DNA of 17,565 nt from CAZQCI01 sp964592255. GTDB taxonomy: Bacteria > UBA10199 > SBBF01. Both the position numbers and the translations under genes were made by a program. The notes under the pieces are model-generated. The model saw only the letters and a program-made list of their open reading frames with translations. It did not search any database and had not been told where the DNA came from. Positions 6,332 to 13,280 of the stretch are shown here, one piece after another. Location: the NCBI GenBank assembly GCA_964592255.1, contig CAZQCI010000036.1, forward strand, positions 1 through 17,565, read 5' to 3'. Numbering within the stretch: position 1 is the stretch's first letter; each line of letters begins with the position of its first letter.

Positions 6332-7394
6332 TCTTTTTTTTTCCAAAAACTTGCATGATAAAAGAAGTAAAATATAAGATAAAAGTAACTGTTGTACCCA
6401 CTAAGGCCATCCACAACACAACGACACGATAATCAATGACAACAAAAAACAAGATGACCACGATAAAAAAATCACGCTTCATCAAAGGCCGTACTTTTTC
6501 AAAAAAACTTTTTTTACCCTGAGTGTGGTCCCAAACAGGTTTAAAATTTTTAACATCTCCCCCTTTTTTAGCACTGATCAATTGATGATAAATTAAAGCA
6601 GTTACTAAAACTGAAAGTGATAAATTGAGCCAACCAATCTGCCAATAAAGAGCATACCCGGTATCACGATAAAGCCCTATAAAAAGAGCCATTAAAAAGA
6701 GATTGTTGCTCACATCATCAGCAACCGTATCAAACCAAGCGCCCCAATTTGAGGACAGCACTTTCAAACGGGCCACCTCACCATCACAACCATCAATGAT
6801 GGAAGACAAAGCCATCCCTAGACCACCCATGATCCGGTACATATAGAGAGGCGAAGCCAAAAACCATGCCGACAGAAGTGCCAAAATAAAATTGAAAAAT
6901 GTAATTTGATTTGGAGTTATCGATGTGTACAACAACCCCCGCGTCATCTGAAAAGAAATGGGTTTATTAATGTAATACGCTGCCCAGCCTTCGGTATTTT
7001 TACGGATATTAAAAAAAAGTTTATTCGATGAGAGAGTCACAGCTTCCGGTTCCGTCAATTTCTGCCACCATTCCACAGGAACTTTCTCTATCGCTTGTGA
7101 AAAAGAAAGATGGGAATTTTCCATCCACCAACGAATAAAAGCCGGATCGTAATGATAAGCTCCTGAAATCATCCAAGCGCCAGCAGGAGGTGATTGAGAG
7201 ATCACAGAAACGCGGATATTCCATTGTTGCAAGAAACTGTCTAAGGCTTTTTTCTCCTCTGGTGCAATTAAAACAACTGGCTGTACTTTAGATTGAAGTA
7301 AAACTTTTAAAGTACGTACTAAAACAGGAAGTCCCAAAACAATCTGGGAAGCTAAGCGAAAATCTTCCACATGAATAACAGGAATTACTTCCAT
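6324..7394 (-). CDS. fusion of a degenerate nucleotidyltransferase-like domain and a CDP-alcohol phosphotransferase
   Basis: A 356-residue protein in two parts. Residues 1-130 are soluble and resemble a nucleotidyltransferase core (LGLPVLVRTLKVLLQS, VVLIAPE), but the LAGxxxR...PK signature and the DGD metal site are absent, so it is probably inactive or regulatory. Residues 135-356 are a membrane CDP-alcohol phosphotransferase with INKPIS, TPNQITFFN and the complete metal motif D201, D204-G205, A208-R209, G218, D222, D226. The same domain order is known in bifunctional inositol-phosphate cytidylyltransferase/di-inositol-phosphate phosphate synthases, and DGCDGEVARL is like that group. The start overlaps the upstream gene by 10 bp. 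An intact nucleotidyltransferase is encoded opposite at 4758-5501, which may supply the missing activity. The product is not deducible. Confidence 0.8.
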   Translation of the reverse strand: MEVIPVIHVEDFRLASQIVLGLPVLVRTLKVLLQSKVQPVVLIAPEEKKALDSFLQQWNIRVSVISQSPPAGAWMISGAYHYDPAFIRWWMENSHLSFSQAIEKVPVEWWQKLTEPEAVTLSSNKLFFNIRKNTEGWAAYYINKPISFQMTRGLLYTSITPNQITFFNFILALLSAWFLASPLYMYRIMGGLGMALSSIIDGCDGEVARLKVLSSNWGAWFDTVADDVSNNLFLMALFIGLYRDTGYALYWQIGWLNLSLSVLVTALIYHQLISAKKGGDVKNFKPVWDHTQGKKSFFEKVRPLMKRDFFIVVILFFVVIDYRVVVLWMALVGTTVTFILYFTSFIMQVFGKKKNE

Positions 7395-7945
7395 AGAAGA
7401 GATGAAGAAGCTGTTGGTCCGTGAAGAGACAAAGTAAAAGGGAATGAAACATCATTGATGGGAAACCAAACATAATACCCACGCGACCAGGAATTAAGAT
7501 AAGGGTACATCCGCTGTTGCAAGGGTGTGGCCCGTTCAGTTTTTTCCATGTGAGATGGTTTTATACTCTGACCATTGACTTCCAAACGTAGCTCCCAACC
7601 TGCACGCTGGCTTAACAAATCATCAAAATGGCGATCATTGGAATAAAACGACACGAAAAATAAAGTCTCCCCTTCACGCTTGGACCTTAATTGAGGCAAT
7701 ACAGCCGATTGTTCTGCGACTGGAGTATGATAAATTTTGATATATTCTTTGGCTTGGGCCTCCAACATTTCATCGGAGAGATAAGTGGCCTCCCACACAA
7801 TAGTGGCAGCCAAATCTGAGGTGCGATATGTAGACTCCGAACGGCTCCACGTTTTGACAGCTTTTTTATAGGAAGAAGCACCCGCCGGGGCAATGGAAGA
7901 CAATAAAACAAGTACTGAAAAAATGAAGGAAAAATAAAATTTCAT
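7385..7945 (-). CDS. exported protein of unknown function
   Basis: A 186-residue protein that I do not recognise. It has a clear signal peptide: basic start (MKFYF), a hydrophobic core (FSVLVLLSSIA) and a probable cleavage site after PAGA near residue 23, so the mature form should be periplasmic or secreted. No lipobox Cys is seen. The mature part is rich in aromatic residues and alternating beta-like stretches (ETLFFVSFYS, WELRLEV, YYVWFPI), consistent with a beta-sandwich, but this is only impression. Its stop overlaps the following CDP-alcohol transferase gene by 10 bp, so the two are probably made together and may act in one envelope pathway. AAGGAG lies 17 bases before the ATG, which is longer than ideal; a CTG six bases upstream in frame is another possible start. 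Confidence 0.7.
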   Translation of the reverse strand: MKFYFSFIFSVLVLLSSIAPAGASSYKKAVKTWSRSESTYRTSDLAATIVWEATYLSDEMLEAQAKEYIKIYHTPVAEQSAVLPQLRSKREGETLFFVSFYSNDRHFDDLLSQRAGWELRLEVNGQSIKPSHMEKTERATPLQQRMYPYLNSWSRGYYVWFPINDVSFPFTLSLHGPTASSSLLWK

Positions 7946-7993
7946 AAACAGATAATGATGATCTCCTTATCTCCGAGATAACTAAAGAAGAAT

Positions 7994-8545
7994 CTAACCC
8001 ACTAACCCCGTTCGAGTGAAAAGAGAATAAAAAGAAAAACCAGCTTGGGCAATGGTTTCCGCCCCCCCCTCTTCACGATCGACTAAAGCATAAATTCCCA
8101 CAACCTTTAAACCCTCTTCTTCTGCACGCTTGGCAGCTTTAATGGAGCTTTCCCCTGTAGTGACAAAATCTTCCAGCACAGCCACTTTCATACCGGGCTG
8201 TAAATTCTTCATTCCTTCAATCCAGGCTCCTAATCCATGTTTCTTGGGTTCTTTACGAATAATAAAAGCGGGAAAATTTTTGTTTTTAGCAAAAGCCGCC
8301 AAACTGACTGCCGTCACCAAAGGATCAGCCCCCAAGGTGGGACCTCCAACAGCTTGCACTTCGGGATGGGTGGAAAGAATTTTTTCAAGAAAACATTCAC
8401 CGATAAGGTAAGCCCCTTCGGGGTTTAAAGCAGTTTGCCGGCCATCAAAATAAAAATTACTTTTTCTACCCGAGGCAAGAGTTACTTCTTTTTGCTCATA
8501 AGACAAACGGCACAAAAGCAATTTGAGGCGGTCTTTTGAAACCAT
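7994..8545 (-). CDS. pyrE: orotate phosphoribosyltransferase
   Basis: Converts orotate and PRPP to orotidine 5'-monophosphate in pyrimidine synthesis. The PRPP-binding signature VAVLEDFVTTGESS is at 121-134 with the acidic pair E125-D126. The flexible catalytic loop RKEPKKHG (97-104) supplies the lysines that contact pyrophosphate, and the N-terminal TLASGRKSNFYFDGR is the family's orotate-side motif. At 183 residues it is of normal length. The ATG is at 8545, only 6 bp downstream of the dksA stop, so it is co-transcribed with dksA. No strong ribosome binding site is visible, which fits translation coupled to dksA. 48 bp separate it from the exported-protein gene, a gap that holds a TTATC-GATAA inverted repeat and no clear terminator. 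Confidence 0.96.
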   Translation of the reverse strand: MVSKDRLKLLLCRLSYEQKEVTLASGRKSNFYFDGRQTALNPEGAYLIGECFLEKILSTHPEVQAVGGPTLGADPLVTAVSLAAFAKNKNFPAFIIRKEPKKHGLGAWIEGMKNLQPGMKVAVLEDFVTTGESSIKAAKRAEEEGLKVVGIYALVDREEGGAETIAQAGFSFYSLFTRTGLVG

Positions 8546-8551
8546 GATGTT

Positions 8552-8920
8552 TTAGGATTCGGCAAATGAACGTTCTTGTCTTTCTTGCTCTTCCTTACAA
8601 CGGATGCACAAATCGGCCACAGGACGGGCTTCTAAGCGTTTGACTTCTATGTCTTCACCACAGCTTTCGCAGGTTCCGTAATTACCTTCATTGATTTTCT
8701 GCAAGGCTTTTTCAACTTTGCGCAACAAGACTCGTTCTCGATCACGCAAGCGCAGGTTCATTGATTGATCGGCTTCGGAAGAAGCCAAATCAACTTCATC
8801 AGGCAGATCATCAGGATCAAACACCATCCCTTTTTCCTTGGTGGATTCTGCCTGGGCCATTATTTCCTGTTTACGGGCTTCCAGTAATTCCTTGAATTTT
8901 TTTAAATCTTTCTTATTCAT
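8552..8920 (-). CDS. dksA: DksA/TraR family RNA polymerase-binding zinc-finger protein
   Basis: Transcription factor that inserts a coiled coil into the RNA polymerase secondary channel and, with ppGpp in known cases, retunes promoters for rRNA and amino-acid synthesis. Seen in the 122-residue product: a charged N-terminal helical hairpin with the acidic tip region DDLPDEVDLA (37-46), NEGNYGTCESCGED, and four Cys (C84, C87, C105, C108) forming the zinc finger. It is shorter than E. coli DksA (151 aa) and like the compact type of other lineages. The start is ATG 8920, because AAGGAGG (8930-8936) lies exactly 9 bases upstream; a TTG at 8926 in the same frame is too close to that site. It heads the run dksA-pyrE-exported protein-CDP-alcohol transferases. 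Confidence 0.93.
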   Translation of the reverse strand: MNKKDLKKFKELLEARKQEIMAQAESTKEKGMVFDPDDLPDEVDLASSEADQSMNLRLRDRERVLLRKVEKALQKINEGNYGTCESCGEDIEVKRLEARPVADLCIRCKEEQERQERSFAES

Positions 8921-8928
8921 ATACAAAG

Positions 8929-8959
8929 ACCTCCTTTTCGGACAAATAAAAAAGGAGGT
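8929..8959. repeat. 10-bp inverted repeat containing the dksA ribosome binding site
   Basis: ACCTCCTTTT (8929-8938) and its exact reverse complement AAAAGGAGGT (8950-8959) are separated by 11 bases. On the minus strand the left arm is the dksA Shine-Dalgarno sequence, and the right arm reads as the anti-Shine-Dalgarno core. If a transcript began upstream of 8959 the hairpin would mask the ribosome binding site. With the promoter at 8961-8988, however, the start would fall inside the right arm and leave only part of it. Confidence 0.5.
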
Positions 8960-8960
8960 G

Positions 8961-8988
8961 ATGATAAAGAAGCCTGTTAAATTGTCAA
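8961..8988 (-). promoter_or_regulatory. predicted sigma-70 promoter of dksA
   Basis: Read on the minus strand, a perfect -35 TTGACA (8983-8988) is followed after 16 bp by TATCAT (8961-8966), five of six matches to the -10 consensus. The expected transcription start is near 8954, giving a leader of about 34 bases to the dksA ATG with the AAGGAGG site included. It is the best promoter match I found in the window. Confidence 0.65.
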
Positions 8989-9022
8989 CCTAAAACAAAA
9001 GACACCACTTTATTCACGCATT

Positions 9023-9313
9023 ATGGCAAAAAAAGATTTGATCAAAATAGGCCAACTCCTTCAAGGCACATTTAAAGAACTGAAATGTGAAGAAAACTTT
9101 CAGGTCTATCCTATTTGGTCACAGTGGAAAGAGTTAGTTGGAGATACTATAGCCGAAAAGAGCGAACCCGCTTTTGTTAAAAATGGCACGCTCGTCGTTT
9201 CAGTCCAGCATCCCGTTTGGTTGACAGAACTTAATTTACAAAAAGAAACCATTCTTAAAAAGATCAAAGAAAGCGGGCACATCATTCAAACCATTCGTTT
9301 TCGCTTAAAATAA
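9023..9313 (+). CDS. DUF721 (DciA-like) protein
   Basis: A 96-residue protein of the DUF721 family. Seen: WSQWKELVGDTIAEKSEP (family W..lVG..ia.hs.P), then NGTLVVSVQHPVWLTEL (family GtL.V.v..p.Wa.EL) and a basic C-terminal end. DciA, the studied member, loads the replicative helicase DnaB at the origin in bacteria lacking DnaC; short DUF721 proteins like this one are common and often uncharacterised, so helicase loading is a possibility, not a conclusion. The ATG lies about 100 bp from the divergent dksA start. No ribosome binding site is evident at the ATG. The stop TAA (9311-9313) directly abuts the ptsP stop at 9314, so the two genes converge with no intergenic base. Confidence 0.8.
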   Translation: MAKKDLIKIGQLLQGTFKELKCEENFQVYPIWSQWKELVGDTIAEKSEPAFVKNGTLVVSVQHPVWLTELNLQKETILKKIKESGHIIQTIRFRLK

Positions 9314-11698
9314 TCAACCTTCTTCATGATGCCTTAAAAACTCAGAAAGACCAGCTTTATGAATAAATTTTTCAACCGCCAGGGTCACTTCAGTGGCGGA
9401 CTCCATCTCTAAAACTTGTTTAGCGAGTTTTTTCACATCCGTTTGCTTAAGCCTACTCATAAAACTCTTGGCTTTAGAAATAAGAGGGGCCGACATACTC
9501 AAGGAGTCAATTGATAGCCCTAAAAGGATAGGAATACCAAGCATCTGGCCAGCCATTTCACCACAAACAGACACTGGTTTTTTCTCGCGATGGGCCGCCG
9601 CCGTGGTTTTGGCAATTTGCCGCAATACCGCTGGATGTAAGGAGTTATAAAGAGACGCCACTTTAGAGTTGTTGCGGTCCACGGCTAAAACGTATTGGGT
9701 TAAATCATTAGTTCCAATGGAGAAAAAGGATACTTCCTTAATGAAATGATGCGCCAACTCGACCGCAGCGGGAATTTCGATCATCATGCCCAAAGGTACT
9801 TCAGGGACTTGAAGATTCTTCTCCGTTTTCAACTCACGTTTGACATCTTTGACAATCTGCTTCACGCGCCGAATTTCATCAATGGACGAAATCATCGGAA
9901 ACAAAAGTTTCACTTTGCCATAATGAGCCGCCCGCAAAATAGCCCTCAATTGAATACGAAATAAATCCTCACGATCAAGGGAAATACGGATAGAACGCCA
10001 ACCCAAGAAAGGATTCGCCTCCTGGGGCAAATTTAAATAAGGCAAATATTTATCCCCTCCAATATCAAGAGTCCGGATGGCCACGGGTTTGCCGTGCATG
10101 GACTCTACCACTTTTTTGTACAGCTCGAATTGTTCTTCTTCGGTAGGAAGACTTCTACGAATGAGAAAAGGAAACTCCGTGCGATACAGTCCAATTTCTT
10201 CGGCCCCATTTTCAAGGGCAGTACGCACATGAGCCAACATGCCTAAATTAACACCCACGGCCACTTTTTTTCCACCAATGGGGCCCACCTTACGGGAACT
10301 CTGCTGCCGATAAGTCGCTTGAGCCTGAATATCAATCTGGCTCTCTAACTCATAAGTTTCAAGAGTACGATCATCTGGGTTGATGATAACCGCACCAGAG
10401 CTTCCATCCATAATCACTAAATCACCGTCACGGATTAATTCCGTAAAAGAAGCCAATCCCAAAACAGCAGGTAATCCCTGTGATTCGGCCAAAATAGCGA
10501 TATGGGATGAAGCGCCTCCCGAAGGGGATAAAATCCCCTTCACTTTTTGCAAATCCATGTCCACAAAATCGGAAATGCTCCAAAACTCGGAGAGCAAAAT
10601 GGTGGGTTCTTCCAAAGGAACAGGAACATGGGGAGAAACAGCGCCATACAAAAGATTATCTGTCAGCTTACGCCCCATATCCCGAATGTCATAAGCGCGT
10701 TCACGAATATAGTTATCATCAGCGAGGGAGAGTTCTTCGGTATAACGTTGAATCACAAGTTCCAAACTCTTAAGAGCGCTTTTTCCTTTTTCAATTTCTT
10801 CCAATACCTGATTTTTAAAAACATCACTTTCCAAAATCATGCGGTAGGCATCAAAGATGGCGGCTTCTTCCGCACCAAATTGTTTTTCTGCTTTAGCTTG
10901 GGTGGTACGCACTTCAGCTTCTACGGTAGCAAAACTGGCCAACACTTTTTGTTTTTCAGTCTCCAGCTCAAAAACTCCTTCATCTTTAGGAAGAGCAGAC
11001 GGCGGCGGATTTTTATGGATAATCTTTACGCGTGCAATGGCAATACCAGGAGCCGCCCCAATACCATGATGCATCACCCCCTGACGGCGCCGCGCCACAA
11101 GAGTAATCGGGCTAACATTGCTCTGAGGTTTAAGATTAGAGTCAACTTGACCAATGGTATCGGAGAGCTTGATTTTTTCAATCACCTGAATCGATGGCAA
11201 GGCCAGCATCATTAACAAACCAGCAGAACGGGCCGAAAAACGTGTTGCTTTTCGATTCTGAACCACCAACACTCCCAATGACTTACGCTTGTCGATAAGA
11301 GGAATAGCTAAAAAGGAAGCGTACTGTTCCTCCCCCGTTTCGGGAAAATATTTAAAACGCTTGCTCTTAGTCCCGCGGGCTAAAGAAACTGGCTTCTGCC
11401 ATTCAAAGGCTTTGCCGACAAGTCCTTCGCCTATACCCATCTGCACACGGCCTACAGCAGTAGAATTAAGTCCTCGGGTCGCCACCAAAGTCAGCATTTG
11501 ACTGGCTGGGTCTAAAAGATAAAGAGAACACACATCCGTCTGCATAACCTGGGCAATTTTTTCCACCAACAAGCTCAAAACATTCCCGCCATCTTGGTTA
11601 TGGCATAACTCCCCCAAAGCCAAAATTTCAGAGACACTGTCCTGATAATGAAGATCAAGAATTTTCATATTTTTTAAAAAAACCTGACGCCAAAACAT
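9314..11698 (-). CDS. ptsP: phosphoenolpyruvate--protein phosphotransferase PtsP (GAF-domain enzyme I, nitrogen PTS)
   Basis: A 794-residue enzyme I of the nitrogen-type PTS, which autophosphorylates from PEP and passes phosphate to NPr (PtsO). Domains in order: a GAF sensor at about 25-175 (VCSLYLLD, GEGLVGKAF); enzyme I N-terminal region from 211 (GIGAAPGIAIA); swivelling domain with GGASSHIAILAESQGLPAV, whose active His is residue 399; and the PEP-binding barrel with GLYRTEF (503), RTLDIGGDK (542), IGTNDLTQY (661) and VCGEMAG with catalytic Cys712. In E. coli the GAF domain senses glutamine and 2-oxoglutarate. The start is ATG 11698, preceded by GGGGGTGAT about 11 bases upstream; ATG 11668 has no such site. 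No ptsO or ptsN is present here. It is intact and of slightly longer than usual length. Confidence 0.95.
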   Translation of the reverse strand: MFWRQVFLKNMKILDLHYQDSVSEILALGELCHNQDGGNVLSLLVEKIAQVMQTDVCSLYLLDPASQMLTLVATRGLNSTAVGRVQMGIGEGLVGKAFEWQKPVSLARGTKSKRFKYFPETGEEQYASFLAIPLIDKRKSLGVLVVQNRKATRFSARSAGLLMMLALPSIQVIEKIKLSDTIGQVDSNLKPQSNVSPITLVARRRQGVMHHGIGAAPGIAIARVKIIHKNPPPSALPKDEGVFELETEKQKVLASFATVEAEVRTTQAKAEKQFGAEEAAIFDAYRMILESDVFKNQVLEEIEKGKSALKSLELVIQRYTEELSLADDNYIRERAYDIRDMGRKLTDNLLYGAVSPHVPVPLEEPTILLSEFWSISDFVDMDLQKVKGILSPSGGASSHIAILAESQGLPAVLGLASFTELIRDGDLVIMDGSSGAVIINPDDRTLETYELESQIDIQAQATYRQQSSRKVGPIGGKKVAVGVNLGMLAHVRTALENGAEEIGLYRTEFPFLIRRSLPTEEEQFELYKKVVESMHGKPVAIRTLDIGGDKYLPYLNLPQEANPFLGWRSIRISLDREDLFRIQLRAILRAAHYGKVKLLFPMISSIDEIRRVKQIVKDVKRELKTEKNLQVPEVPLGMMIEIPAAVELAHHFIKEVSFFSIGTNDLTQYVLAVDRNNSKVASLYNSLHPAVLRQIAKTTAAAHREKKPVSVCGEMAGQMLGIPILLGLSIDSLSMSAPLISKAKSFMSRLKQTDVKKLAKQVLEMESATEVTLAVEKFIHKAGLSEFLRHHEEG

Positions 11699-11832
11699 CA
11701 GGAATCGCTATCACCCCCTAAGAATGACATGAGCAGGCTAACATGAGGGGAGAAAATCAAAAAGAATAAAAAAACTAGGATAAACCTGAACAAAATCTTG
11801 CCCTATTCTCATGTTCTTGATAAGCGACAAGC

Positions 11833-12420
11833 ATGGAAACACAAGACATTCAAATCACCGCAGAGCCACAGCAAACACCTGAAAAATGCAAGTTTACTGT
11901 GGAGACTCCCCTACTTCAAGGTCCGACAGTTTTTTTCAACCATGCCGGTGAAGCCGTTGGATCAGCTTTAGCCGAGGTTCTTTTTGCCAGCGGCAATGTG
12001 ATTAACGTACAAATTTCTGAAAAAGTTATTTTTGTAACACAAGCCGCCCCCGAAGACTGGCGCATTATGGGTAAACGAATTGGTTCAGCCATTCGCGAAG
12101 CCATCAAAAGTGGGAAAACCCTGATTTCAAAAGAAGCTCAAGAAAAAATCCCCCCAACTGAAAAAATCCGACAACAAGTTACCGAAATTTTGGCACGAGA
12201 AATTAACCCGGCTGTGGCTTCTCATGGTGGATTTATTGAGTTGATTGACGTTAAAAACAACGACATTTTCTTAAAAATGGGCGGTGGATGCCAAGGTTGC
12301 GCCTCATCACAAGCAACTTTAAAACAAGGAGTTGAAAAAGCCTTACGCCGAGAAATTCCAGAACTAGGTATGATCTACGATGCCACTGATCACACTGCAG
12401 GAGAAAATCCTTACTACTAA
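11833..12420 (+). CDS. nfu: Nfu-type iron-sulfur cluster carrier
   Basis: A 195-residue protein with two domains. Residues 17-105 look like the Nfu N-terminal domain (PTVFFNHAGEAVGSALAEVLF, IFVTQAAPEDWRIM), as in NFU1-like proteins. Residues 108-195 are the NifU C-terminal domain with ASHGGFIELI and the CQGC motif, Cys153 and Cys156, which would hold a [4Fe-4S] cluster at a dimer interface. Such proteins hand clusters to targets such as lipoyl synthase, aconitase or quinolinate synthase. The ATG at 11833 is preceded only by a weak AAGCGA. It is transcribed divergently from ptsP across 134 bp. It is a stand-alone gene; no isc or suf genes are seen in the window. Confidence 0.9.
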   Translation: METQDIQITAEPQQTPEKCKFTVETPLLQGPTVFFNHAGEAVGSALAEVLFASGNVINVQISEKVIFVTQAAPEDWRIMGKRIGSAIREAIKSGKTLISKEAQEKIPPTEKIRQQVTEILAREINPAVASHGGFIELIDVKNNDIFLKMGGGCQGCASSQATLKQGVEKALRREIPELGMIYDATDHTAGENPYY

Positions 12421-12468
12421 TTAAAGAACTCTGCCGCAAACACTGGAGCATCAGGAATAAATGACTTT

Positions 12469-12484
12469 TCGCCACAAGGGGCGA
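12469..12484. terminator. possible bidirectional terminator stem between nfu and the DUF309 gene
   Basis: TCGCC and GGCGA form a 5-bp stem around a 6-base loop in the 87-bp convergent gap. A short T run (TTTT) lies to its left, which on the minus strand reads as A, so the classical U tail is missing on both strands. Placement is right for a terminator, but the stem is short. Confidence 0.25.
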
Positions 12485-12507
12485 GGAATAAAACTTTCTT
12501 TGAGGGA

Positions 12508-12873
12508 TTAAACATTGATTTTCGGAAATGTTAATTTTTCATCTACAGCTTCCATCGCAATTAAACGAGTAAGGTAACCTACCCACATTCGACCGGCGTC
12601 GAGAAGGTATAAAATATCTTTTCCTTCTAACTTCTCCATTCCTTTCAATAAACACGTAAGGGCTGACTTCAGTTTGCCACGTTTCATATGATGAAAACCT
12701 GCCGCTATTTGGATGAGACCCTGATAAAACAAACGTGGTCTACCTTCTTCCTGCAACCATATTTCTTCCCAGGCTTCATGGGCTTCATAAAATTCTTCGG
12801 CATTAAAAAAAGAGGCTCCTTTGCGGAATAATTCTTCCTTTTCGGCAGATGATAATTTTCTTCGCTGACCCAT
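12508..12873 (-). CDS. DUF309 domain protein
   Basis: A 121-residue, mostly helical protein of the DUF309 family. Seen: FRKGASFFNAEEFYEAHEAWEEIWL, where the FN..EFYEAHE..E..W pattern is the family hallmark, then FYQGLIQIAAGFHHMKRGK, the second conserved block. The function is unknown; conserved His and Glu residues in the two blocks could make a metal or ligand site. The start is ATG 12873. It is transcribed divergently from queF, with only 6 bp between the two annotated starts (21 if queF begins at ATG 12895), so their promoters must lie inside or overlap each other's reading frames. The 3' end faces nfu. No partner can be inferred from the context. Confidence 0.82.
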   Translation of the reverse strand: MGQRRKLSSAEKEELFRKGASFFNAEEFYEAHEAWEEIWLQEEGRPRLFYQGLIQIAAGFHHMKRGKLKSALTCLLKGMEKLEGKDILYLLDAGRMWVGYLTRLIAMEAVDEKLTFPKINV

Positions 12874-12879
12874 AGTCTT

Positions 12880-13257
12880 GTGTTAAAAGAAAGTATGCCA
12901 TCTAAACCCCAAAAACAACTTGAAACATTCCCCAACCCAAAGCCGGAAAGAGATTATGTCATCTCTTTCGACTGCCCTGAATTTACTTGTGTCTGCCCAA
13001 AAACGGGGCAGCCCGATTTTGCCACAATTAAAATTTCTTACGTTCCCAACAAGCTATGCGTAGAACTTAAATCACTCAAACTTTATTTATGGAGTTACCG
13101 CAACGAAGGGGCTTTTCACGAAGCGGTCACCAATAAAATACTGGACGATTTAGTCTCTGCCGTCTCGCCCCGTTCTATGGAAGTCATTGGAGATTTTTTC
13201 GTCCGTGGCGGCATCCATACCGTGGTCACAGCTCGATTTGTAAAAGGTAAAAAGTAA
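12880..13257 (+). CDS. queF: NADPH-dependent 7-cyano-7-deazaguanine reductase (type I QueF)
   Basis: Reduces preQ0 to preQ1 in queuosine synthesis. The T-fold family motifs are clear: PEFTCVCPKTGQPDFATI with the nucleophilic Cys39 and conserved Asp46, then ELKSLKLYLWSYRNEGAFHE, the QueF-specific substrate and NADPH motif, and the C-terminal FFVRGGIHTVV. At 125 residues it is the short single-domain (B. subtilis-like) type. The frame opens with GTG at 12880; ATG 12895 is also possible and would give 120 residues with all motifs kept. No strong ribosome binding site is seen for either. The E2-like gene follows 23 bp later, so the pair may be co-transcribed, though no functional link is known. 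Other queuosine genes are not in the window. Confidence 0.95.
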   Translation: MLKESMPSKPQKQLETFPNPKPERDYVISFDCPEFTCVCPKTGQPDFATIKISYVPNKLCVELKSLKLYLWSYRNEGAFHEAVTNKILDDLVSAVSPRSMEVIGDFFVRGGIHTVVTARFVKGKK

Positions 13258-13280
13258 AGCGTAGGATATAAAAAAACTAA

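Noticed and set aside
7967..7981. TTATCTC-C-GAGATAA palindrome between pyrE and the exported-protein gene
   Set aside because: The one-base centre leaves only a 5-bp hairpin with a 5-base loop, no T run follows, and it overlaps the AAGGAG of the next gene; too weak for a terminator or operator call.
8961..8993. Ten-codon plus-strand ORF (MIKKPVKLST) behind a 12-base perfect Shine-Dalgarno match
   Set aside because: The SD-to-ATG spacing is only two bases, the ATG coincides with the dksA -10 box and no plus-strand promoter is evident; kept only as part of the leader finding.
10547..11215. 222-codon open frame on the plus strand opposite ptsP
   Set aside because: It lies wholly inside the well-supported ptsP frame, has a composition with no recognisable domain and no ribosome binding site; it is an antisense shadow.
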